Source: Bolinopsis microptera (lineage: Eukaryota > Ctenophora > Tentaculata > Lobata > Bolinopsidae). Taken from it: a stretch of 64,000 bases of DNA. Made by a program: the position numbers and the translations under genes. Numbering within the stretch: position 1 is the stretch's first letter; the number at the start of each line of letters is the position of its first letter. Of this stretch, positions 48,501-57,417 are shown piece after piece. The notes beneath the pieces were generated by a model that was not told the origin of the DNA, searched no databases, and was given only the letters and a program-made list of their open reading frames with translations. The stretch covers positions 5,153,908 to 5,217,907 of the forward strand of contig NC_087082.1 in the NCBI RefSeq assembly GCF_026151205.1, given 5' to 3'.

Positions 48501-51500
48501 ACCAAATGACCTCATAGGCAGTTCAGTGACCTTCTAGCGCACCGTTTCCACACCAAAAAAAATTATTTTGGGAATACCCATTTTTGTAATCGAGCATTTC
48601 CTGGTTAAGAGTGCAATTTTCGGAAAAAATTATTTTGTGGTTGAGACGCTATAAGTTAATCATTTCTTGCGGTATCGGGTTGAAATTTTGCTCGCCGTTT
48701 ATTCACATCTCTTTCAAGGTGTGTGTAAAATCTTGATATCGTATCTAAAAAGGCTGGTGTGTTATGAATTTTTAAAGTCAAAAAGCTAAAATTGTCCCTT
48801 TCAGGCTTATTTTAACAAAAAGTCAGTCAGGGAAGATCGGATTTTTTGATGCTTGACATCAAATTGTTCTCTGAATTCTGGCGCAGTTTTTGATGCCCTC
48901 AAAAATGTTTTTACTCATTCACCTTCTGATCTATTGGACCTCAAAGCCAAACAACAAATTTAGGCACATTTTTCGTTTTTAATATTTACTGATTTTTCTA
49001 AAATTTTGATGGGAATGTGCTAGTGACTTTTTGAAGGGTGAAAAATAACCGCAACTAGCACATTTATATATGAGTTATGAACAACAAAACACCCTAAAAT
49101 GCTTCCCTTTGAAGTTATGGGAGAAAATGTGATTTTTTGGCTTTGCAGATAAAAAATCACATTTTCTCCCATAACTTCAAAGGGAATTCTCAAAATAATT
49201 TTTTTGGGTGTGGAAACGGTGCGCTAGAAGGTCACTGAACTGCCTATGAGGTCATTTGGTCTGGACGGCACAAACCACTGTTTTGGTGTATGCCCCCTTA
49301 ATCTACTGTATTTTAGAGATGAACACGTGGGAATCACGTACAATCTATTTATATTAGCTGTACAGTGTACACATTACACATGTACATTAATTATCAATAA
49401 TGTGAATTACACTGAGGCTTCCAAATACGAGCTAAAATAGTACTAACAGTACAAGTAGTATAAACTAGTGTACTACACAAGTAGTATAAACTAGTGTACT
49501 ACACAAGTAGTATAAACTAGTGCACTACACAAGTAGTATAAACTAGTGTACTACACAAGTAGTATAAACTAGTGTACTACACAAGTAGTATAAACTAGTG
49601 TACTACACAAGTAGTATAAACTAGTGTACTACACAAGTAGTATAAACTAGTGTACTACACAAGTAGTATAAACTAGTGTACTACACAAGTAGTATAAACT
49701 AGTGCACTACACAAGTAGTATAAACTAGTGCACTACACAAGTAGTATAAACTAGTGCACTACACAAGTAGTATAAACTAGTGTACTACACAAGTAGTATA
49801 AACTAGTGTACTACACAAGTAGTATAAACTAGTGTACTACACAAGTAGTATAAACTAGTGTACTACACAAGTAGTATAAACTAGTGTACTACACAAGTAG
49901 TATAAACTAGTGCACTACACAAGTAGTATAAACTAGTGCACTACACAAGTAGTATAAACTAGTGCACTACACAAGTAGTATAAACTAGTGCACTACACAA
50001 GTAGTATAAACTAGTGCACTACACAAGTAGTATAAACTAGTGTACTACACAAGTATAACACATAATTTAACGTACACTAAACACATTTGTTCAGTGTGTG
50101 TCACTATTCTGTTATACACACGAAGTGTAGCATATTATATACTATTCTGTTATACACATTGGACATCATGATCCTGATGTTGAACAATTTCATTGAAATA
50201 CAGAATAGAATAAAATAGAAGGGAAATAAAATAAAATAAAATAAAATATAATAAAATAATAAAGAATATATAGAATAGAATAGAATAGAATAGAATAGAA
50301 TAGAATAGAATAGAATAGAATAGAATAGAATAAAAAATAGAATAGAATAAAATAAAAAATAGAATAATATAATGTTATTAAGTAGGAGCTGCTCGACTTA
50401 TTGCATATTCAACTTATTGCATATTTAACTTATTGCATATTTATATACTCTAGTTGCATATATAACTTCACTTATACGCAGTTAGATTAGCGTATTTATA
50501 TATAGTAATCCCCTTCTCAATTATTGAAACTGTTCCACGTCAATCGTTTAAAATAACAACATTTCAGCTTTAGTTTTTTTGTAAATTACACATAAAATTC
50601 ATTTTAAATTTATCAATTACGGTAAAAATGAAAAAATTAAAGACAACAGCCTATACTACAAAATCTCAACTGTTGCGTTCTACTTCACATGGTTTCACAA
50701 AACGAAATTCCTAACAACTACACCCTACGCTAACGTGTAATTGTACCGTACATTATACACTGCTGCTATGATACCAAATCTACCAAATCTACCCTACAGG
50801 CTACAGTACAGTAATGACTTTATACTGTAGATGTGGATTAGGTAACAGGTGAGGAGGGGGCTGGGGGGGGGGGGGGGGGGGGGGCTGTAACCATGGTAAC
50901 AGGTGAGGAGGGGGCTGTAACCATGGTAACAGGTGAGGAGGGGGAGGGGCCTGTAACCATGGTAACAGGTGAGGAGGGGGCTGTAACCATGGTAACAGGT
51001 GAGGAGGGGGATGTCACCATGGTAACAGGTGAGGAGGGGGCTGTAACCATGGTAACAGGTGAGGAGGGGGCTGTAACCATGGTAACAGGTGAGGAGGGGG
51101 CTGTAACCATGGTAACAGGTGAGGAGGGGGATGTCACCATGGTAACAGGTGAGGAGGGGGCTGTAACCATGGTAACAGGTGAGGAGGGGATGTAACCATG
51201 GTAACAGGTGAGGAGGGGATGTAACCATGGTAACAGGCGAGGAGGGGGATGTAACCATGGTAACAGGTGAGGAGGGGGGCTGTAACCATGGTAACAGGTA
51301 AGGAGGGGGGGGGCTGTAACCATGGTAACAGGCGAGGAGGGGGATGTAACCATGGTAACAGGTGAGGAGGGGGGCTGTAACCATGGTAACAGGTGAGGAG
51401 GGGGGCTATAACCATGGTAACAGGTGAGGAGGGGGGCTGTAACCATGGTAACAGGTAAGGAGGGGGGGGGCTGTAACCATGGTAACAGGCGAGGAGGGGG

Positions 51501-54231
51501 ATGTAACCATGGTAACAGGTGAGGAGGGGGGCTGTAACCATGGTAACAGGTGAGGAGGGGGGCTATAACCATGGTAACAGGTGAGGAGGGGGGGGGCTGT
51601 AACCATGGTAACAGGTGAGGAGGGGGAGGGGGATGTCACCATGGTAACAGGTGAGGAGGGGGCTGTAACCATGGTAAAAGGTGAGGAGGGGGCTGTAACC
51701 ATGGTAACAGGTGAGGAGGGGGGCTGTAACCATGGTAACAGGTGAGGAGGGGGGTGGGCATATTATTTTGACACGTTACAATTATTCCGGGATTTGATCG
51801 GTCATTAAGTGGAAGGATTTGCCTCTACTTATTTTGTACACTGTGTAGAATCTGTGTAGAATCTTAATATAATACCAGACACAGAGGCTACACTCTACAG
51901 AGAGCTTTACATTTCCTCACTTAACGTAATATTGTAACAGTTTTGTAAGATCTGTTGAACGCATGTATGTTATAAACTAGCAGCATTATTGGGATTATAC
52001 AATATAAGATTCCTTACACTGAACACATATCCAGGAATGCTATGTGCATAAAATATAATGTACTTGTACAGGTGCGGCGGTGAGTTAGAGAGTTGGTGGG
52101 ATTATTATGTCACCGTTATTAGAGTTTTACAGTTTAACAGTGCAAGATGCTACTAGTTTGTAGACTCCGCATATGTAGTTAACTTTATTTTCGATCATAA
52201 CAAAAAACTGAGGTATTAAATATGTGTGAGGTAATGTGAGAAAAAGAAAACTACTGCTGAGAAAGCGTTCTAACAGTGACTGAAGCACTAACACAGTATT
52301 AGAGGGAGAATTATACCAATGTCTAGAGAGTATTACAGTACCAGTAAAGTTATAGAGATTCATTAAGCTGGAGTCTGGACAGTGCTTAGTAACACTGTAC
52401 AAGGATAACAAGGGTAACACACTAGGTATTACACTACACTGATCCACCTTGTGTTTAACACTGATCCACCTTGTGTTTAACACGGTGTTTTAAGTTAACT
52501 AATGTAGAAACTTTTGATATTTGTACCTGTCGGACCATGAGTAGTAGTTCATGAGTATTTTATCTTTTACATAACCATTAAATTATAAACAACCATTAAA
52601 CCTAATGGGATGTTAGCACTTATTATTATGCTCCACAATATACCCTAATAAGAATAACCTTAACATTTGCTCTGGAATTAGCGAGCTTAATTTGCGTTTA
52701 TCTCCCTCCGTGATCTGAGATAAAGTAACCATGGTAACCAGGTGAAGTAACCATGGTAACCAGGTGAAGTAACCATGGTAACCAGGTGAAGTAACCATAG
52801 TAACCAGGTGAAGTAACCATGGTAACCACTAACCAGGTGAAGTAACCATGGCCTGGTAACCAGGTGAAGTAACCATGGTAACCAGGTGAAGTAACCATGG
52901 TAACCAGGTGAAGTAACCATGGTAACCAGATGAAGTAACCATGGTAACCAGATGAAGTAACCATGGTAACCAGGTGAAGTAACCATGGTAACCAGGTGAA
53001 GTAACCATGGTAACCAGGTGAAGTAACCATGGTAACCAGGTGAAGTAACCATGGTAACCAGGTGAAGTAACCATGGTAACCAGGTGAAGTAACTATGGTA
53101 ACCAGGTGAAGTAACCATGGTTACCAGGTGAAGTAACCATGGTAACCAGGTGAAGTAACCATGGTAATTGGTAACCAGATGAAGTAACCATGGTAACCAG
53201 GTGAAGTAACCATGGTAACCAGGTGAATTAACCATGGTAACCAGGTGAAGTAACCATGGTAACCAGGTGAAGTAACCATGGTAACCAGGTGAAGTAACCA
53301 TGGTAACCAGGTAACCAGGTGAAGTAACCACGGTAACGAGGCATTGGAAATAGATTTACTTTATTGAGAATCAACTGTCTAGCAACGTTAATTAAACCAG
53401 TATCTTTGCTTAATGTTTGCGGATGGTTACATCATCCAGCTCACCGGTTAAAAAATGTAATATCTCAAGTACAAGTTGAGCGACGTCTAAACTAATCAAG
53501 CAGTATAATATAAGATTCCTGCTGGATCCCTACACCGAACATGTATTATGTATATAATAAGCATAAGCTAGCAGTATTACTAATTAATAGTTATAATACG
53601 CTATACTAGTAGTTATTAAAATTATAAGCTTTAGATACTAGATAGGATAATATCTTATGCTGAAATGACGCACGTGGTGTCTATTTTATCCACTAAATTC
53701 TAAAAGCAAATGGCCATGGTACATTTACATATTAAATATATTCTCTACATTTGGTGTGTCTAATGTACTGATGTAATGTACTTGTGTAATGTACTTGTGA
53801 CTTGTGTTATGTATTTGTGTAATGTACTGATGTAATGTACGTTTGTAATGTGTTTGTGTAATGTACTAATTTAATGTACTTGTGTTATATGTATTTGTGC
53901 AAGAGATCCGTTTTGTAAAATTTACAGGAGAACAATCAAATCGAGGGGGGATGTAATCATTAAATTGAAACATTATTTAAAAGAATATTAATAAAACAAG
54001 TAAGAGTACAAACTTAGGGACCTTGCCTGTACATGTTATACAATATACATTATACAATATATATTATAATTATGTTATAATTATGTTATAATTACCTGAG
54101 CACATCTGCTCCACCTTGGTGTAGTTAAGGGCGAGGGTATCGTTAATAAATCCCACCAGTTCGTTCCTGCTCAGCGTGTCCATGTTGTTTGACGTGCTCG
54201 TCACGTTTATTGGTAACGTCATTGGTGGCAT
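33572..54231 (-). CDS. Microtubule-associated protein EB1 (MAPRE), six coding exons
   Basis: Exons 5' to 3' are 54231-54096, 47482-47444, 34976-34870, 34765-34576, 34329-34163 and 33751-33572. They join in phase to 272 codons plus stop; EB1 is usually 260-330 residues. Exon 1 has [15 protein letters not shown] and [10 protein letters not shown]; the 39-nt second exon has [13 protein letters not shown]; exon 3 has [12 protein letters not shown]; exon 4 has [20 protein letters not shown]. These make the calponin-homology domain (about residues 15-120) that reads growing microtubule ends. Exons 5-6 hold [15 protein letters not shown] (199-213) and [10 protein letters not shown], the dimeric EB homology coiled coil. 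The protein ends EEY, the ligand of CAP-Gly domains. Introns 1 (6.6 kb) and 2 (12.5 kb) are full of repeats. Translation could start at codon 1 or codon 4 (both ATG). Which MAPRE paralogue this is cannot be told. Confidence 0.96.
34990..38340 (+). mobile_element. Nearly complete non-LTR retrotransposon (APE endonuclease + RT), antisense in EB1 intron 2
   Basis: The first frame (to 35821) contains the start of an APE-type endonuclease: '[15 protein letters not shown]', '[12 protein letters not shown]', 'VMGDFNGR'. The second frame (35827-38322, 831 codons) continues it ('[13 protein letters not shown]', 'SDHRLV') and carries the reverse transcriptase: '[15 protein letters not shown]' (fingers), '[10 protein letters not shown]' (motif A aspartate), '[10 protein letters not shown]' (motif B), '[10 protein letters not shown]' (motif C, YSDD at 37519-37530) and a C-terminal '[16 protein letters not shown]'. 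A single frame change near 35785-35825 splits the endonuclease; everything else is open. Exact ends and target duplication were not found. The clade is not determined. Confidence 0.88.
38323..38700. other. Downstream flank of the retrotransposon
   Basis: May include the element's 3' UTR; no clear poly(A) or simple-repeat tail. A minus-strand frame here has no recognised family. Confidence 0.4.
38717..38935 (+). repeat. Array of palindromic GCGATTATCGC motifs, copy 1
   Basis: Begins CAGTGGAAAATATCTGG then TTTTATTCTTGCATAAAAGC. Next come about ten GCGATTATCGC/GCGATAATCGC words at irregular spacing, many degenerate. A matching array in inverted orientation lies at 46050-46269. Possibly a non-autonomous DNA element with CAGTGG ends. 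Confidence 0.75.
38936..39877. other. Non-coding stretch before the nested gene
   Basis: No features recognised beyond small GCGCGC patches near 39065 and 39460. It would contain the promoter of the nested gene. Confidence 0.4.
39878..44537 (+). CDS. Transposase-like 16-exon gene nested in EB1 intron 2
   Basis: Sixteen exons with AG/GT borders and consistent phase give 822 codons: 39878-39972, 40194-40273, 40428-40603, 40709-40824, 41008-41082, 41234-41308, 41493-41619, 41789-41966, 42086-42195, 42334-42493, 42629-43046, 43209-43335, 43460-43613, 43724-43904, 44053-44254, 44343-44537. Exon 7 borders are the least sure. The N-terminal third is basic and S/P-rich. The core has KLFVDADTS (D415/D417), [15 protein letters not shown] (D482), a CPLC zinc knuckle (500-503) and, at the end, [13 protein letters not shown] and [11 protein letters not shown] (E802/E806, H809). 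This layout recalls a family of uncharacterised invertebrate proteins with a D...DWK..CPWC...EQGxEsxH pattern, plausibly an RNase H-fold (DDE) transposase. No target duplication or TIRs were seen, and the many introns suggest a host gene or old domestication. Function unknown. Confidence 0.72.
40085..40162. repeat. Short inverted repeat in intron 1 of the nested gene
   Basis: TATATTAAAGTATATTAAAA and its near complement ATATACTTTAATATACTTTA about 55 bp apart. Possibly a tiny foldback element. A run of C follows at 40165. Confidence 0.7.
41325..41455. repeat. Pyrimidine-rich minisatellite (CCCTCCCTGGCTCT type)
   Basis: About nine copies of a 14-bp unit, CCTCCCTGGC followed by TCTC or CCTC, filling the intron between exons 6 and 7 of the nested gene. 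The 3' splice site follows at 41492. Confidence 0.9.
44538..46049. other. Non-coding part of EB1 intron 2
   Basis: A degraded Harbinger-like MITE lies at about 44608-44690 (GGGGTCGTTCATATATTAC at the left end, ATAATATGTGGACGACC near the right). Nothing else recognised. Confidence 0.5.
46050..46269 (-). repeat. Array of palindromic GCGATAATCGC motifs, copy 2
   Basis: About fifteen GCGATAATCGC/GCGATTATCGC words, several spaced by AAATGAG, ending GCAAAAATAAAATCTGCG then ATTTTCCACTG. Read on the minus strand this end (CAGTGGAAAAT...TTTTATTTTTGCAGCG) matches the start of copy 1 at 38717. Confidence 0.75.
46270..48012. other. Intronic sequence around the EB1 micro-exon
   Basis: Apart from the 39-nt EB1 exon at 47444-47482, nothing was recognised. 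Confidence 0.45.
48013..48061. repeat. Perfect hairpin, 23-bp arms, 3-nt loop
   Basis: GAAAGATATTGGAAATCTGG plus GAG, loop TTA, then the exact complement. No flanking element was recognised. Confidence 0.92.
48286..48418. repeat. Minisatellite of TGTCACACATC/TAATGTCACATC units
   Basis: About eleven loosely repeated units of 10-13 bp, all with the GTCACA core. Confidence 0.85.
48476..49297. mobile_element. TTAA-flanked MITE with about 100-bp TIRs (822 bp)
   Basis: Starts GGGGGCATACACCAAA and ends with its complement, with TTAA at 48472-48475 and 49298-49301. The TIRs match for about 100 bp (CAGACCAAATGACCTCATAG, CTTCTAGCGCACCGTTTCC) apart from an 11-bp indel near the tip. A second perfect inverted repeat sits inside at 49104-49138/49151-49185. 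No transposase. TTAA targets belong to piggyBac or Kolobok. Confidence 0.92.
49452..50055. repeat. 26-bp minisatellite, 23 copies
   Basis: Unit AAGTAGTATAAACTAGTG plus T or C plus ACTACAC, nearly perfect. The only common variant is T/C in GTG(T/C)AC, and it occurs in blocks. In EB1 intron 1. Confidence 0.97.
50200..50365. repeat. (AATAG)n/(AATAA)n microsatellite
   Basis: Pentanucleotide run, AAAAT type turning into AGAAT type. Confidence 0.95.
50851..51760. repeat. 30-33-bp minisatellite with GTAACCATGGTAACAGGTGA core, about 28 copies
   Basis: Unit GTAACCATGGTAACAGGTGA plus GGAGGGGGCT; length changes come from the G run. A 21-G run opens the array (about 50864). Long frames on the minus strand are pure translations of the repeat ([10 protein letters not shown]). 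Confidence 0.97.
51761..52720. other. Intronic spacer between two minisatellites
   Basis: No exon found. A 22-bp direct duplication (CACTGATCCACCTTGTGTTT) lies at 52436-52480. Confidence 0.5.
52722..53340. repeat. 22-bp minisatellite with the same GTAACCATGGTAAC core, about 27 copies
   Basis: Unit GTAACCATGGTAACCAGGTG plus AA. It shares the palindrome GTAACCATGGTAAC and the following AGGTGA with the array at 50851 but lacks its G-rich insert. Repeat-derived frames ([17 protein letters not shown]) are not genes. Confidence 0.97.
53756..53905. repeat. Degenerate TAATGTACTTGTG minisatellite
   Basis: About ten loose copies of 12-16 bp, each with AATGTA and TTGTG. Confidence 0.8.
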
Positions 54232-54840
54232 CGTTACTACTTAGCTACTGAATACAGGTATTAGTTTGGCGGCATCGTTACTACTTAACTACTGAATATA
54301 GGTATCAGTTTGGTGGCATCGTTACTACTTAACTACTGAATATAGGTATTAGTTTAATTTGGTGGCATCGTTACTACTTAGCTAATGAATACAGGTATTA
54401 GTTTGGTGGCATCGTTACTACTTAACTACTGAATATAGGTATTAGTTTGGTGGCATCGTTACTACTTAGCTACTGAATACAGGTATTAGTTTGGTGGCAT
54501 CGTTACTACTTAGCTACTGAATACAGGTATTAGTTTGGTGGCATCGTTACTACTTAGCTACTGAATACAGGTATTAGTTTGGTGGCATCGTTACTACTTA
54601 GCTACTGAATATAGGTATTAGTTTGGCGGCATCGTTACTACTTAGCTACTGAATACAGGTATTAGTTTGGTGGCATCGTTACTACTTAACTACTGAATAC
54701 AGGTATCAGTTTGGTGGCATCGTTACTACTTAGCTACTGAATACAGGTATCAGTTTGGTGGCATCGTTACTACTTAGCTACTGAATACAGGTAGCAGTTT
54801 GGTGGCATCGTTACTACTTAGCTACTGAATATAATAGGTA
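54224..54840 (-). repeat. 44-bp minisatellite that includes the EB1 start codon, 14 copies
   Basis: On the EB1 strand the unit runs AAACTAATACCTGTATTCAG, TAGCTAAGTAGTAACG, ATGCCACC. The copy at 54224-54267 supplies the first EB1 codons. In every other copy the ATG is kept and is followed at once by a stop (ATG CCA CCA AAC TAA or TGA). Each unit also carries a possible 3' splice site, TATTCAG. Confidence 0.95.
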
Positions 54841-55420
54841 TTAATACATGTGGTAGATATCCACATATTTTATAATATTCAGAAGGAAGTACCTTCCTCA
54901 GTACAAAGTGTTACCCCTCTCATCATATATACATTATACATACATAATATTATATTCTAGAAGATTCACTTCCTTTATCTTTGGAATGTAGAGCCTGTAT
55001 AATGTTAAAACTATGTTTTCATAAACAGATGTTATTTTATATGTGGGAGTACTAGATAACAGAGAGAACACTTCATGCTTTACTGCATATTGATCTAATA
55101 TAGAGACTATCTAGTTACTAATACATTAAGTAATGTTATCTCAAATTATACATTTCGTTTATCAATTATTAGTTTTAGAAATACACGTGATGGATGAATC
55201 ATTAGTTTTTTTAGATAACGACATTATGTTATCAAAACAATAAATTAAGTATCAAATCATCTGTTAAAAACATAATATTATATTAATTCTAGATAAAACC
55301 AATTGGAATCAATTTTACAGGCAGATATCAACTGAAATGAATAATAAAACAGGTCGACACAGCTGAAAGTCAATAAACAGGGTCGGGTGGTAGTGGTATA
55401 TATCCTCAGATGGCCTCATT
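54841..55420. other. Spacer between EB1 and TASP1
   Basis: AT-rich; should hold the EB1 promoter and the TASP1 3' UTR. No motif recognised. Confidence 0.45.
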
Positions 55421-56946
55421 TCACATCCTGACAGTTTCTATAAAAACAGGAGCCTCACTAGTGACGACTCTGACAACAGGTGCCTCCATCTGCGCACTCA
55501 TAAACCCCACCACCATATTAGTCAGGGTGTGTTGCACGTGCACAGTCGCCACACCCTCCTCACCTTTCTCCACTGCTACAAACCCACACATCCTACTCTC
55601 CTTGTGCTGGAAGCACGCGTCCAGCGCAGCGCGCGGGTCCGTGCAGTAAGGTAGTTTGTGTGCCACGGTCACTGCTATTAGCTTGTTGATGATCTGCTCT
55701 CCGTTGCCAGTGGTTACGATACCAAGGGAAGGTGTTGTGTAACTCCCTGCACCGTGGGTACAGCACTGTCCTGATGGTAAACACGCGTTAATATTTAACT
55801 TATATTAATGGTAAATACACATTAATATTTGACTACTGATTTTGTACTTCTGCCATCGGTAAAGTCACAGAAAGAGAACATACCAGAAATACTTCAACAA
55901 ATAATCGAGCCACTGACATTGTAATTGAAAGTTCATGCCACCTTGAATAAATACTAGTTGAGATGGCTAGTGCAGTGGTACCTACCATGAACACTGTTAC
56001 TACTCACTATAGAGCTATAACTGTATGTCCAGTTAGAACAAACTAATTACCACTCTGTATTACACCACTATTTACACAACTACACGTGTTCAGTTATCCG
56101 CTTATTGGAAACTGTTCATTACCGAGTGTAAAGTATAGTAACTTTCACCACTTAAAAGCTAGGGATGTACAAGTAGAATTGTCCTATAAAGATATATCAT
56201 TGTACAGGGCAATATTAAAGCTTACCAAGTCTGCCGCTGTACTTGTAAACACTGCCCCCTGAGGAAGTTGCACAGGTGATATCACCAGTACTATCAATAC
56301 ATACAACTCCCACTGTGTCCTCAACACCATCTGGTCCTTCTTCTTTCTCATGGTTAGATGCTATTTTACTACTTTCGCTAAACGAGACTTCTTTCTTTAT
56401 TTCATCCGGATCTTTGATAGCTACCTCAGGGTCGACCTTCCGTCTTTTTGCGGGTAATTTACCATTGAAGTACTTTTCGGCTTTGTAGAACATCTTGATA
56501 CTTCTTTTTGTACAGATGTTGGTTTGGCAGATGACAGCATCTTTCTGAGAGTACCGATCAATAGCACTTTGTCCCACCATGATCCTGGGAGGAATGTACT
56601 GTGAGGTATTTTCCAGGGTGTCCCTAGCCATCATCTCCACTATCTTTATAGGGTGTCTAACATTTTCCAGATCACCAGCACAGTGAAATCCGGAGACTGT
56701 CGAGCAGATAGAAGCCTCGGTCCTTGTCTTTTTATCATCTGTAATAGAACTTCCCAAGCCAGCATTAGTGAGAGGGGAATCTTCTAATAGAAGTGATCCG
56801 GCTACAGCAGCATCAGTAGCACTTCTCCCACCAGCTAATAGTGCGGACACTTCACTGCATACACTTTTGCATAAGATCTTTAGGAGTTTGTTTGTTTCAT
56901 GTGAACAGTTTCCAGCTCCAGTGTGAACTGCGACAATGTGCGGCAT
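55421..56946 (-). CDS. TASP1: Taspase-1 (threonine aspartase 1), two exons
   Basis: Exon 1 (56946-56226) and exon 2 (55770-55421) join in phase across a 455-bp GT-AG intron to 356 residues; vertebrate taspase-1 has about 420 with a longer N-terminus. It starts MPHIVAVHTGAG, the first strand of the Ntn-hydrolase asparaginase fold. Next are LEDSPLTNAGLGSSIT, then a loop with the basic cluster AKRRKVD (a likely nuclear signal) and the autocleavage site VED-T211-VGVVCID; T211 becomes the catalytic N-terminal threonine of the beta subunit. Exon 2 continues GQCCTHGAGSYTTPSLG, VTTGNGEQIINKL and ends with GFMSAQ. Taspase-1 cleaves nuclear regulators such as MLL and TFIIA in animals. TRMT44 ends about 470 bp upstream on the same strand. 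Confidence 0.94.
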
Positions 56947-57417
56947 AAATCCACATCGTCACCATAGTGTTACCATAGCAACCACATCGTCATCATTACA
57001 TCTGAAATCTTATGTTGTTGTTGAGGTAAAAATAAATGAAAGATTTCAGTTACTAGCAGCTTACTAGGTTACTAGAATTTCAGTTATTGGCTCGTTTATA
57101 TACGGAAGGTTAACATTTTGAATCATTTCATGAACGTATCGCAGCAGATCTATTTGGGGCACAAATATCTTAATTCATATGGGAGTTATAAACTTTAGTG
57201 ACCTAAAAGAGTCATTTATAAGGAGCATCAATGTTGAATCAGCACAGAATATACACCTTGTTAAAGAATCATTATTAATCTAATGCTGTTTAATTCTACA
57301 GTAACTTAATAATTAAAACAAAACATAATGTGAAAACCGAAAACAAAAAGTAAAATCCCATCTATGGAAGAATTATAACACCTTCCTAGGGAAATGATAT
57401 GAACACACTCTTCTATT

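Noticed and set aside
49452..50055. CRISPR-like look of the 26-bp array
   Set aside because: Units are contiguous with no unique spacers, and the DNA is eukaryotic.
50794..51702. Minus-strand frames up to 244 codons ([10 protein letters not shown] repeats)
   Set aside because: They are the translation of a minisatellite in all three frames, inside EB1 intron 1, without splice or start context.
52687..53331. 214-codon minus-strand frame ([16 protein letters not shown] repeats)
   Set aside because: Translation of the 22-bp array; unit length not a multiple of three yet open in several frames only because the repeat lacks stops.
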